A stretch of DNA of 64,000 nucleotides from Roseomonas mucosa ATCC BAA-692 (GTDB lineage Bacteria > Pseudomonadota > Alphaproteobacteria > Acetobacterales > Acetobacteraceae). The stretch is taken from contig NZ_JHWD01000007.1 in assembly GCF_000622225.1 (NCBI RefSeq), positions 62,001 through 126,000 of the forward strand, read 5' to 3'. Under the pieces are notes generated by a model. The model was not told the DNA's origin. It searched no databases and saw only the letters and a list, made by a program, of their open reading frames with translations. The translations under genes were made by a program, and so were the position numbers. Each line of letters begins with the position of its first letter. Position 1 is the stretch's first letter. Positions 33,496 through 41,913 of the stretch are shown one piece after another.

Positions 33496-34224
33496 ATGAA
33501 CGACACATCGCGACCCTTCCTCCGAAGGATCATGCCCCAGCTCGGCCCCATGGGCTGGGAAGGGGCGGAGCTGTCCGCCAGCGAGTACATGCTGCCCCTG
33601 GGGGCGGAACAGCGGGCCGAGATCGAGGCCGGCCCCGAGGCGCCGGGCCCCTGCATCGAGGCCCTGGCCGGAACGATGCGCCCCCGGCTGGACCATGGCC
33701 AGGGCTTCATGCTGCTGCGCGGCCTGCCGCGGGACCTGCCGGCCGCCTCGGTGCTCCGGGCGCTGGGCCGGCATCTCGGCACCGCCCTTCCGGCGGAGGC
33801 CGACCCGACCTTCTGCGACGTCCTGCTGCTGCGCCCGGACGCACCGGCGCGCCTCACGCTGCTGTCCGCCGCCTCCGTCCACAACGCCCTTCTGCTGCGC
33901 GACAAGCCGCTGCTGACCAGCCTCTATGCCGCCAGCCCCGCCCTGGGCGACGGGATCGCCTTCCAGGTCTCCGGCGGCGTCTTCGCCGGCTATCGCGGAC
34001 CGGCGGTGCCTGAGGCGGCGGTGCCCGAGACCCTGCGAACGGCGCTGGAGGCACCGGGCCTTTCCCTGTCGATGCAGGGCGGCGACGTGCTGGTGCTGAA
34101 CCCCTTCCTGGTCTGGCTGCGCGACAGGCCTGAGGCCTCCCACCTGGCGCTCCGGGCGTCGCAGACGCGGATGGACTTTCCCGAATGGGCGCCGCCGATG
34201 CAGAGCCTGGCCGCCGCCGGCTGA
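33496..34224 (+). CDS. TauD-like protein lacking iron ligands
   Basis: A 242-aa protein with the double-stranded beta-helix layout of TauD/TfdA dioxygenases (GQGFMLLRGLPRDL, then CDVLLLRPDAPARL and ASVHNALLLRDKP). The usual HxD before CDV is replaced by residues around ADPTF, and the distal histidine by the LNPFLVWLRDR segment. Iron binding and the normal oxygenase reaction are therefore doubtful. It overlaps the racemase-like gene by one base (TGATG). A binding or structural role, or a distant fold use, is more likely. Confidence 0.7.
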   Translation: MNDTSRPFLRRIMPQLGPMGWEGAELSASEYMLPLGAEQRAEIEAGPEAPGPCIEALAGTMRPRLDHGQGFMLLRGLPRDLPAASVLRALGRHLGTALPAEADPTFCDVLLLRPDAPARLTLLSAASVHNALLLRDKPLLTSLYAASPALGDGIAFQVSGGVFAGYRGPAVPEAAVPETLRTALEAPGLSLSMQGGDVLVLNPFLVWLRDRPEASHLALRASQTRMDFPEWAPPMQSLAAAG

Positions 34225-34973
34225 TGCGCATCCTTCTGGCGAACGCCAACACCACGGAGGCCATCACCGAGCTCTGCGCCGCGGCGGCGCGCGGCACGGC
34301 CTCGCCCGGCACCGTGATCGTCCCCGCCACGCCGCGCTTCGGCCCGGCGGTGATCTCCACCCGCGCCGAGAACGCCATCGCCTCCCATGCCGTGCTGGAC
34401 CTCCTGGCCGGCTATGCCACGGGCGAGGACAGGGTCGATGCCGTGCTGCTCGCCGTGTCCCACGACACGGCGCTGGAGGCGGCGCGGCAGCTCATGCCCT
34501 GCCCCGTGCTCGGCATGACCGAGGCCGCCTGCCTGACCGCCTGCATGCTCGGCGCCCGCTTCGGCCTGGTCACGCTGGGCGGGGTGGAGATGTACAGCGA
34601 GCTGATGGCCCGGCATGGCCTCGCCACCCGCTGCGCCGGTCTGGAAGGGGTGGACGCCACCCCGCCCCAGGCGCTGGAGGACCCGGAAGGCGTGGCCGCG
34701 AAGGTCGGCGCCGCGATCGCCCGCCTCGTGTCCCAGGGCGCCGATTCCGTCGTGCTCGGCGGCGCCGCCCTGGCGGGGATGGAGGAGCGGCTGCGGCGCG
34801 ACGCCTCCGTGCCGCTGCTGGAGGGCATCGCCTGCGGCGTGCGGCTGGCGGAGATGCTGGTGCGCATGGCCCCGGGCAAGCCGGCGACGGGCGCCATGGC
34901 CGCCCCGCGCGGCCGGGGCAGCATCGGCCTTTCCCCCGCCCTGGCGGCGCTGCTGCAAGGTCCTCCCGGCTAG
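34224..34973 (+). CDS. hydantoin/Asp-Glu racemase-like protein
   Basis: A 249-aa protein of the hydantoin/allantoin racemase group (LLANANTTEAIT, PAVISTRAENA, GMTEAACLTA). The two catalytic cysteines of the family are absent: the first position reads AVSHDTA where ACFGDPG is usual, and the second reads LGGAALAG where LGCAGMAG is usual. Racemase chemistry by the known route is therefore unlikely. It is translated with the TauD-like gene upstream. Confidence 0.75.
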   Translation: MRILLANANTTEAITELCAAAARGTASPGTVIVPATPRFGPAVISTRAENAIASHAVLDLLAGYATGEDRVDAVLLAVSHDTALEAARQLMPCPVLGMTEAACLTACMLGARFGLVTLGGVEMYSELMARHGLATRCAGLEGVDATPPQALEDPEGVAAKVGAAIARLVSQGADSVVLGGAALAGMEERLRRDASVPLLEGIACGVRLAEMLVRMAPGKPATGAMAAPRGRGSIGLSPALAALLQGPPG

Positions 34974-35116
34974 GCGTCCTTCCTTCCCGGGCGACCATGC
35001 CGCGGCCACGATCCTCCGCCATGCTCCGCCCGGCTCATGACCGGCGCCCCCGGTTCCGCCGGGGGCAACCGGCCGGCCCGGGCGGACGTTGCCGGAAGCG
35101 GAACGAGGAGGGACAG

Positions 35117-36034
35117 ATGCGGCTCGATGGACCCGAAAGCGAGAACGTCGAAGACCGGCGCGGCCAGGGCGGCGGCTTCCGGGGCGGTCTCGGCGGCGGC
35201 GGCGGCTTCCGCATCCCTGGCGGCCGTGTCGGCGGCGGCCTCGGCACCATCGCAATCCTGCTGATCGCCGCCTTTCTCGGCGTGGACCTCACCGGCATCG
35301 TCGGAGACGACCCCGGGCAGCCCGCCCCGCAGGAACGCCGCCTTGATCCTGGGCAGGCGGGCAACGGCCAGCAGGCCGGGCGCGAGGATGCCGGCCGCCG
35401 CTTCGTGGCGCAGGTGCTGGGCGAGACCGAGCGCGTCTGGACCGACCAGTTCGCGCAACTGGGCCGCACCTACCACGACCCCACCCTGGTCCTCTTCTCC
35501 GGCGTCACGCGCTCCGGCTGCGGCACGGCGCAGTCGGAAACCGGCCCCTTCTACTGCCCCAACGACCAGAAGGTTTATATCGACCTCGACTTCATGCAGC
35601 AGTTGCAGAACCGGCTGGGCGCGCGCGGCGACTTTGCCGCCGCCTACATCATCGCGCATGAGGTCGGCCACCATGTGCAGAACGAGTTGGGCACGCTGGA
35701 ACGCGCGCACCAGTTCCAGGCGCGCTACGGCGGCAACAGCCCGGAATCCAACCAGGTCCAGGTCAGGGTGGAGTTGCAGGCCGATTGCTATGCGGGCGTC
35801 TGGGCCAATCTCGCGAACCGCGAGCGCCACATCCTGGAGGATGGCGACATCGAGGAGGGCCTGAACGCCGCCGCCGCCGTGGGCGACGACCGTCTGCAAA
35901 GGCAGATGCGCGGCACCGTCCAGCCGGAAACCTTCACCCACGGCTCCTCGGCGCAGCGCGTGCGCTGGTTCCGGCGCGGGCTGGAAGGCGGCAACATCCG
36001 CGCCTGCGACACCTTCGGCACGCAACAGCTCTGA
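35117..36034 (+). CDS. neutral zinc metallopeptidase, YpfJ type
   Basis: A 305-aa membrane-anchored zinc metallopeptidase of the YpfJ family. It has a Gly/Arg-rich cytoplasmic start, one membrane helix (about 43-60), and an extracytoplasmic domain with the zinc motif HEVGHH (181-186) and two cysteines (C135, C147). A GAGGAGGGA precedes the ATG. Its substrate and role are unknown, as for the family. Confidence 0.9.
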   Translation: MRLDGPESENVEDRRGQGGGFRGGLGGGGGFRIPGGRVGGGLGTIAILLIAAFLGVDLTGIVGDDPGQPAPQERRLDPGQAGNGQQAGREDAGRRFVAQVLGETERVWTDQFAQLGRTYHDPTLVLFSGVTRSGCGTAQSETGPFYCPNDQKVYIDLDFMQQLQNRLGARGDFAAAYIIAHEVGHHVQNELGTLERAHQFQARYGGNSPESNQVQVRVELQADCYAGVWANLANRERHILEDGDIEEGLNAAAAVGDDRLQRQMRGTVQPETFTHGSSAQRVRWFRRGLEGGNIRACDTFGTQQL

Positions 36035-36236
36035 CCACGGCCTCGGGGCGGAAGACCCGCTCCGGGTTCCCGCCGCCGGCCGGTGGGGCCTCGTCCCCCG
36101 GCCAATCCATCCAGGAACGGCCCCGGCGCGCATCCCCCGCGCCATTGCACAACCGTTGCGATCCGGCCGGCGCGGAGGCAGTCTTCCACCGGGGGAACAC
36201 GGCACGAGAAGCCGCGGCCCCGGGAGAGGAAGCACC

Positions 36237-37541
36237 ATGACGGGTTCCAGGAAGAGCGGCGCCGCCCTTCTGTTCGCGACGCTGCTGGCGGCGGCCATGC
36301 CAGGACCGCAAGGGGAGGCCCGGGCGCAGCCCGCACCGCCACCGGGCGGGGACGCCGTGCAGAAGCTGCAGGAATTCCGCGGCACGGGTGCCAGCCGGGA
36401 CATGGAGACGGTGCCGCAGACCGGCCGCCGCGCCGACCAGATTCGCCGCAACCTGGAACGCATCCGCCTGCCGGAAGGCTTCCGCATCGGCCTCTACGCC
36501 CTGGTGCCGGATGCGCGGCACATGGCTGTGGGCCCCTCCTCCGGCGTGGTCTTCGTCGGCACGCGCAAGAACCGGATCTGGGCCGTCACCGACCGGGACC
36601 GGGACCGCGTGGCCGACGAGGTGAAGGTCTTCGCGCCCTCCGTCACCTTCGCCATCCCGAACGGCCTCTGCTTCAGCCCGGACGGCATCCTCTACACGGT
36701 GGAGCAGAACCGCGTCCTGGCCTTTCCGGCGGCGGAGTTCTTCTACGAGGGGCCGGATGTCGCGGCGGCAACGGTGGTGCCGCAGGGGCAGCTCATCCCG
36801 GCCGCCGAGGAGAGCTTCAACCACACCGCCCGGGTCTGCCGCATCGGGCCGGACAACAAGCTCCACATCGCCCTCGGCCAGCCCTTCAACGTCCCGCCCC
36901 CGGCCAAGCGCGCGCTCTATGACCAGTGGGGCATCGGCGGCATCATCCGCATGGACCGGGACGGCCAGAACCGCGAGGTCTTCGCCCGCGGCATCCGCAA
37001 CTCCGTCGGCATCGCCTTCCGCCCCGGCACCAGCGAGCTCTGGTTCACTGACAACCAGGTGGACGGTATGGGCGACGACACCCCGCCCGGCGAGATCAAC
37101 CGCGCCACGAAGGCGGGGCTGAACTTCGGCTTCCCCTGGTATGGCGGCGGCACGGTCCGCACCGCCGAATACGCCAAGGACACCGTGCCCGCCGACGTGG
37201 TCCCGCCGGTGGTGGAGATGGCGCCCCATGCGGCAGACCCGGGCATGACCTTCTACACCGGCCGCATGTTCCCCGAGCTCTATCGCGGCGCCATCTTCGA
37301 CGCGCAGCACGGTTCCTGGAACCGCAGCCAGGCGGTCGGGGCACGGGTGATGGTCACCTTCCTGAACGCCGATGGCAGCGTGAAGGAAAGCAAGCCCTTC
37401 GCGGAGGGATGGCTGGACGAGGAGACCAACGAGTATTCCGGCCGCCCGGTGGACGTGGCGCAGCTGGCGGACGGCTCCCTGCTGGTCTCGGACGATGCGG
37501 CCGGGGCGATCTACCGAATCTCCTATGGGGACCGGAATTGA
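36237..37541 (+). CDS. PQQ-dependent sugar dehydrogenase
   Basis: A 434-aa periplasmic beta-propeller enzyme of the soluble glucose/sorbosone dehydrogenase type. It has a signal peptide (about residues 1-30) and repeated blades with GFRIGLYALVPDARHMAVGPS, GIRNSVGIAFRPGT, FGFPWYGGG and the terminal blade. It probably oxidises an aldose or alcohol and hands electrons to the cytochrome c encoded next, with a 4-base overlap. Periplasmic sugar oxidation is typical of acetic-acid-bacteria relatives. Confidence 0.87.
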   Translation: MTGSRKSGAALLFATLLAAAMPGPQGEARAQPAPPPGGDAVQKLQEFRGTGASRDMETVPQTGRRADQIRRNLERIRLPEGFRIGLYALVPDARHMAVGPSSGVVFVGTRKNRIWAVTDRDRDRVADEVKVFAPSVTFAIPNGLCFSPDGILYTVEQNRVLAFPAAEFFYEGPDVAAATVVPQGQLIPAAEESFNHTARVCRIGPDNKLHIALGQPFNVPPPAKRALYDQWGIGGIIRMDRDGQNREVFARGIRNSVGIAFRPGTSELWFTDNQVDGMGDDTPPGEINRATKAGLNFGFPWYGGGTVRTAEYAKDTVPADVVPPVVEMAPHAADPGMTFYTGRMFPELYRGAIFDAQHGSWNRSQAVGARVMVTFLNADGSVKESKPFAEGWLDEETNEYSGRPVDVAQLADGSLLVSDDAAGAIYRISYGDRN

Positions 37542-37909
37542 AGCGAGGCGCCACGGCCGGTCGCCTCCGCCTGCTGGCCGGCCTGCTCACCCTCGGCGTC
37601 CTGGCGCCGGGGGGATGGATGGCACCGGCATGGGGGGCCGAGGGCGACGCGCGGGCCGGGCGCCGACTGGCCGGCGGGCAATGCGCCGGCTGCCACGGCA
37701 ATGACGGGCTGGCGGTGGTGCCGGGCGCGCCCAACCTCGCCGGGCAGGTCGCGGATTATCTCGGCACCAAGTTGGCCGCCTTCCGCTCCGGTGCCCGGCA
37801 GCAGGAACAGATGAACCTCGCGGCCCGCGAGCTGACCGACGCGCAGATCGCGGATCTCGCCGCCTGGTACGCCTCGATCCGCGTCGAGGTGGAGATCCCG
37901 GGGCGCTGA
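37538..37909 (+). CDS. periplasmic cytochrome c
   Basis: A 123-aa class I cytochrome c. It has a signal peptide (about residues 8-33), a haem site CAGCH (C49, C52, H53) and a likely axial ligand M92 (QEQMNL). I chose the TTG start because it overlaps the upstream stop (TTGA) and gives a normal signal peptide. Its partner is the PQQ sugar dehydrogenase upstream, from which it would take electrons to the oxidase. Confidence 0.85.
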   Translation: MKRGATAGRLRLLAGLLTLGVLAPGGWMAPAWGAEGDARAGRRLAGGQCAGCHGNDGLAVVPGAPNLAGQVADYLGTKLAAFRSGARQQEQMNLAARELTDAQIADLAAWYASIRVEVEIPGR

Positions 37910-37983
37910 CGCCCGCCACAGCGGCCGCGGCGGGGCACCGTCCGGCGCGGCCGGCGCGCGTGACCGCGCACCCCTTCCCGGCT

Positions 37984-39324
37984 TCAGGAAATCTGTGCCT
38001 GGGGCGTCCGCCTGTCCTGGTCCAGCCGTTCCGGACGAGCCGGCGCGGCGGCCGCCATCTCCTTCCGATCCCGCAGGTGGCGGCGCAGCAGCAGCAGCAG
38101 CGCGGCCGTGGCGAGGAACACGCCCAGTATCGGCAGCTTCGGGATGTCGAAGAGGAAGCGGGTATAGGTCAGCACGGCCGCGGCCTGCATGCACAGCGCG
38201 GCCGGCCAGAGGCCCGGGCGGAGCAGGGCGAGCACATAGGTGAGGACGCCCGCCGCGATGAAGTAGCGCTCATGCATCCGGGGCGCGAAATAGGGCACCA
38301 GCAGCGCCGCCAGGGCCAGCATGGTCACCAGCTGCGCCGGCCCCGGCCGGCCACGGCAGGTCAGAAAGGATAGCAGCAGCGCGCCACAGGCCAGCAGCGC
38401 GAGGGCCACGCCCGCGAGGATCATGCCGTCGTGCTGCGGCAGGACGGCCTGCAGCCAGAGGAAGGTGTCGGGAGCCAGGCGCGACAGCAGGGGCGGCTCA
38501 CGGAAATCCGCCGGATAGGCGACGAGCTGCTGAACGATCAGCCAGGGATTGGGTGCCGCCATCGACAGCAGCGGATGCTCGCCATACTGGCTGGCATAGA
38601 AGGTGAAGAGCTCCCGCAAGGGCCGCCCCGCCAGCACCGCCGGCAGCATCATCGCCGCATAGGTCAGCGGCACCAGCATGGCATCGCGCAGCGCCCGCAG
38701 GGCGCGCCCTGGCACCGGCAGGTCTCGCAGCAGCAGATAGGCGACGAAGGGCGCGACCACGGCGGCCAGTGGCTTGAAGGCCAGGGCGATGCCGAACATC
38801 ACCATGGCCCAACCGCGCCTTCCCCGAAGCAGGGCATGGAGGAAAGCCAGCAGAAAGGAGACGTAGATCACGTCCGACTGGCCCCAGACGATGCTGTTGA
38901 GGCTGATCTCCGGCAGCGTGGCGAAGATCACCGCCGCCAGCAGGGAGAATTCCCGCGACCGGCCCACCGCGCGGCAGATGCCATGGACCTGTGTCGCCCC
39001 GAACAAGGTCCAGAGCATGGAGCAGAGCTTCACCGCCACGATCGGGCTGAGCCACCCGTCGGTCAGGGTGCAGAGGACGAGAACGTAGATATAGGGCGGG
39101 GTGTAGTCGGAGAATCCGCCATGCAGGGCGGCCAGCCGGCCCTCGGCCAGGATGGCCTGATACCAGGGAAGCAGGAACACCCCGAAATCGCTGTTGGAAC
39201 GGGTGATCCAGAACCAGGCCATCGCCAGGGCCGCCAGGGAAAGAACGAGTGCCAGGCCACGCATCACCACGAGGGCGCGCGCCGATTCCGGCGAAACCGT
39301 CTCGATCTTCTGGATGTGCGCCAT
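37984..39324 (-). CDS. polytopic glycosyltransferase (GT87-like)
   Basis: A 446-aa integral membrane protein with about eleven hydrophobic segments. An acidic loop (TRSNSDFGVF and GGFSDYTPPYIY) faces the periplasm, as in polyprenol-phosphate mannosyl- or arabinosyltransferases of the GT-C fold. It probably moves a sugar from a lipid-linked donor to a glycan or lipid. The start is the ATG at 39324; a TTG 39 bases upstream is possible. It is followed upstream by an AT-rich stretch. Confidence 0.8.
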   Translation of the reverse strand: MAHIQKIETVSPESARALVVMRGLALVLSLAALAMAWFWITRSNSDFGVFLLPWYQAILAEGRLAALHGGFSDYTPPYIYVLVLCTLTDGWLSPIVAVKLCSMLWTLFGATQVHGICRAVGRSREFSLLAAVIFATLPEISLNSIVWGQSDVIYVSFLLAFLHALLRGRRGWAMVMFGIALAFKPLAAVVAPFVAYLLLRDLPVPGRALRALRDAMLVPLTYAAMMLPAVLAGRPLRELFTFYASQYGEHPLLSMAAPNPWLIVQQLVAYPADFREPPLLSRLAPDTFLWLQAVLPQHDGMILAGVALALLACGALLLSFLTCRGRPGPAQLVTMLALAALLVPYFAPRMHERYFIAAGVLTYVLALLRPGLWPAALCMQAAAVLTYTRFLFDIPKLPILGVFLATAALLLLLRRHLRDRKEMAAAAPARPERLDQDRRTPQAQIS

Positions 39325-39661
39325 GTGACTTGCTTTTTCTTTACCAGAACATGGCAATAGCAAAATATTTCAAGAATGCTATATTAAAGATACGTTGGCC
39401 CCGTAATTTTCACCGTTTTGGGACTGGCTCACCGCGTGGCGGAGCCGCCTGAAGGTGGCGCGCTGCTACAATCCAGCACGGCAAACCTGTGGGACACCGG
39501 CACACCGCCGCCAGAGGCCGAGCCGTCTCCCCGGATACATTGACGCCCTTCCCGCCTCGGCCGAGTCTATGCGGGTCCGACATCGGTTTTGCAACCTTTA
39601 GTTGCAGTCCCGCCGGCGGCAACGGGATGCGGCACAGGGATCGCCCTGAGGGGACAGCGGC
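39325..39661. other. divergent region with an AT-rich block
   Basis: The block 39331-39420 has about 34% G+C by hand count, far below the rest of the window, and holds runs such as CAAAATATTT and ATATTAAAG. No gene is seen. It separates the glycosyltransferase (minus) from the SDR gene (plus) and probably holds both promoters, perhaps with a regulator site. Confidence 0.5.
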
Positions 39662-40417
39662 ATGCGGATTCGGTTCGATGGCATCACGGTGGCGGTGGCC
39701 GGCGCGGGGCATGGCTTCGGGCGACGCATCGCCCACGACTTCGACGGTCTGGGCGCGCGCGTCTTCGCCTGCGATCTTTCGGTGGAGGAGCTTGAGGACA
39801 CCGCCACGGGCACCGGCATCGCGGCTGAGGCCTTCGACCTCACCGCCCCCGGCGCCGCACGCGGCTGGATCACCCGTGTCGAGGAAGCCAGCGGCGGGCC
39901 GGTCGGCGTACTGGTCTGCAACGCCGGCGGCGTGCGCGGGCAGGTGATGCACCCGCTGGAGGAGGTGCCGGAGGCGGACTGGCATGCGCTGTTCGACATA
40001 AACCTGCACGCCGCCTTCAACCTCTGCGCGGCCGTGGCGCCCGGCATGAAGCGCGCCGGCACGGGGCGGATCGTCACCGTCAGCAGCAGTGCCGGGTTGC
40101 GCGCCTCGCTGACCGGCATCCAGGCCTATTGCGCCGCCAAGCACGGGCTGGTCGGGCTGACCCGGCAGCTCTGCCACGAGCTTGGCCCGCATGGCATCAC
40201 CGTGAACTCCGTGGCGCCAGGCTTCGCCCCTACCAACCCTGCCAGCATCGCGCAGTTCGAGAGCTATGGCTCCGAGGGGCGGAAGGCGCTGCTGGACGGC
40301 ATCGCCCTGCGCCGCCTCGGCACGGCGCAGGACATCGCCAACGCCGTGCTGTTCTTCGCGAGCCCCCTCGCTTCCTGGATCAGCGGCGAGGTGCTGAGCG
40401 TGAACGGCGGCCGCTGA
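39662..40417 (+). CDS. short-chain dehydrogenase/reductase
   Basis: A 251-aa classical SDR. The N-terminal cofactor motif is AGAGHGFG (where TGxxxGxG is usual); NAG is followed by the catalytic Ser in VSSSAG, and YCAAK gives the Tyr and Lys pair. It probably reduces or oxidises a small carbonyl or alcohol with NAD(P). The replacement of the usual first residue by Ala in the glycine loop is a mild change. It stands alone. Confidence 0.88.
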   Translation: MRIRFDGITVAVAGAGHGFGRRIAHDFDGLGARVFACDLSVEELEDTATGTGIAAEAFDLTAPGAARGWITRVEEASGGPVGVLVCNAGGVRGQVMHPLEEVPEADWHALFDINLHAAFNLCAAVAPGMKRAGTGRIVTVSSSAGLRASLTGIQAYCAAKHGLVGLTRQLCHELGPHGITVNSVAPGFAPTNPASIAQFESYGSEGRKALLDGIALRRLGTAQDIANAVLFFASPLASWISGEVLSVNGGR

Positions 40418-40526
40418 ACCACGCGCCGCGATGGCGCGACCGTGACCGTCTCCACCCCTGGCCCAACCCGTGCCCGCGCGGCAGTTTGACGCGGTGCGAC
40501 CCATGACCCCGAGGGGAATCCTTCCC

Positions 40527-40892
40527 GTGACCCGTTCCACCATCCTGGCCGGCCTGCCGGCCCCCGCCAGCGTCCTGGCCGGCTTCCTCGCCGGCTTTCT
40601 TGCCCTGGCCGGACAGGCCGTCGCGCAGCCCGCCCCGGCGCCCGCCACGCCCCCCGCTCCGGAGGCCGGCCGGCACGAGACGAAGTTCGAGTATATCGAC
40701 CAGTCGCTGGAGGCCCTGCTGAAGGACGGCTTCGAGGTGCGCACCTCGATCGGGCCGATGCTCTTCCTCTCCAAGCCCGGGGCGCTCGGCGCTGCCCGCA
40801 CGGCGGCCTGCACCGTCGGCCTGACCAACAGCATGATGGCGCGGCCGACGGAGATGAAGCAGGCGCCCTCGACCTGCTTCTCGCTGAACTAG
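40527..40892 (+). CDS. exported protein of about 121 residues
   Basis: A GTG start (40527) with GAGGGG 10 bases upstream; an ATG at 40503 is the alternative. A signal peptide (to about residue 33, ending AVA-Q) precedes a short Pro/Ala linker and a folded domain of about 70 residues, with two cysteines (TAACTVGLT and APSTCFSLN). The domain is of a kind found in Acetobacteraceae exported proteins without known role. A perfect hairpin follows. Confidence 0.7.
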   Translation: MTRSTILAGLPAPASVLAGFLAGFLALAGQAVAQPAPAPATPPAPEAGRHETKFEYIDQSLEALLKDGFEVRTSIGPMLFLSKPGALGAARTAACTVGLTNSMMARPTEMKQAPSTCFSLN

Positions 40893-40916
40893 GGCGGATC
40901 GCCGCCGGACGGCCCC

Positions 40917-40947
40917 GCCCGGAAGCGTGAAGCCGCCTTCCGGGCGA
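40917..40947. terminator. hairpin after the exported protein gene
   Basis: CGCCCGGAAG (40917-40926) and CTTCCGGGCG (40938-40947) form a perfect 10-bp stem with an 11-base loop. A T tract is lacking, so it may stop or stabilise the transcript. Confidence 0.5.
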
Positions 40948-41090
40948 GAGGACCGATCGTCCGCCAGGGACACCCGGGAACCGGAAGGTCCCCCGGGCCG
41001 GACCGGCGCGGCGGCCGTTGGACGGGATTGGCGGAACGGTGGCTTTGTGCCAGTTTTGTTCTCGTCCTTCCCGATGGGCCGCCCCAGCAC

Positions 41091-41735
41091 ATGAGCAACC
41101 GCGAAGCCCGCCGCCATCTGGCGCAGGATCCCGTCCTGGCCCCGGTGATCGCCCAGGTCGGCGCTTGCCGCCTGAAGCCCGTCGGCGGGCGTGAACCCTA
41201 TGAGGCCCTGGTCCGGGCCATTGCGCACCAGCAGGTGCATGGCCGCGCCGCCGAGGCGATGCTGAACCGGCTGATCGCCCTGGCGCCCGGCCATCCCTTC
41301 CCGCCCCCGGCCGGCATCCTGGCGCTGCCCGAGGGCGCCTTGCGGTCCTGCGGCTTCTCCGGCGCCAAGCAGGCCGCGATCCTGGACATCGCCCATAAAT
41401 CCGCCGCCGGCTGGGTGCCCACCCGCCGCGCCGCCAGCCGCATGGCGGACGAGGCGCTGATCGAGCGCCTGGTGGCGCTGCGCGGCGTCGGCCGCTGGAC
41501 GGTGGAGATGCTGCTGATCTTCACCCTGGGCCGGCGCGACGTGCTGCCGGTGGACGATTTCGGGGTGCGGGAGGGCTATCGCCTCGCCGCCGGGCTGGAA
41601 AGCCAGCCCCGCCCACGCGACCTCGCCACGATCGGCGAGGCCTGGTCCCCCTTCCGCTCCGCCGCCTCCTGGTATCTCTGGCGCGCGGCGGACCTGCACA
41701 AGGCCGGGCAGTTCCGGATGCCCCAGGCGATCTGA
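41091..41735 (+). CDS. DNA-3-methyladenine glycosylase II family
   Basis: A 214-aa HhH-GPD glycosylase that removes alkylated bases in repair. The helix-hairpin-helix is LVALRGVGRWTVEML (127-141) and the catalytic aspartate is in LPVDDFGV (D155 or D156). The N-terminal part matches the AlkA-like short form without the extra domain of E. coli AlkA. It is a single gene, with no ada gene next to it. Confidence 0.9.
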   Translation: MSNREARRHLAQDPVLAPVIAQVGACRLKPVGGREPYEALVRAIAHQQVHGRAAEAMLNRLIALAPGHPFPPPAGILALPEGALRSCGFSGAKQAAILDIAHKSAAGWVPTRRAASRMADEALIERLVALRGVGRWTVEMLLIFTLGRRDVLPVDDFGVREGYRLAAGLESQPRPRDLATIGEAWSPFRSAASWYLWRAADLHKAGQFRMPQAI

Positions 41736-41746
41736 AGCAGGCGATC

Positions 41747-41799
41747 CGGACCGGGCCACCCGGACCGGGCCACCCGGACTGGGCCACCCGGACTGGGGC
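41747..41799. repeat. 14-base tandem repeat downstream of the glycosylase gene
   Basis: CGGACCGGGCCACC occurs at 41747-41760 and 41761-41774. It recurs with one T change at 41775-41788, and a partial copy starts at 41789. The short period and perfect phase suggest replication slippage or a binding array. Confidence 0.8.
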
Positions 41800-41913
41800 T
41801 GTCCGAACCCGCCGGCCGCCATGGACGCGCGCCACCCATCCGCGGCGTGACGCTTTCTCCATCCCGCCCCGCCCGCCATGGACGCCGCGGGAAGCCCCGT
41901 GCCAGAAGCGGGC

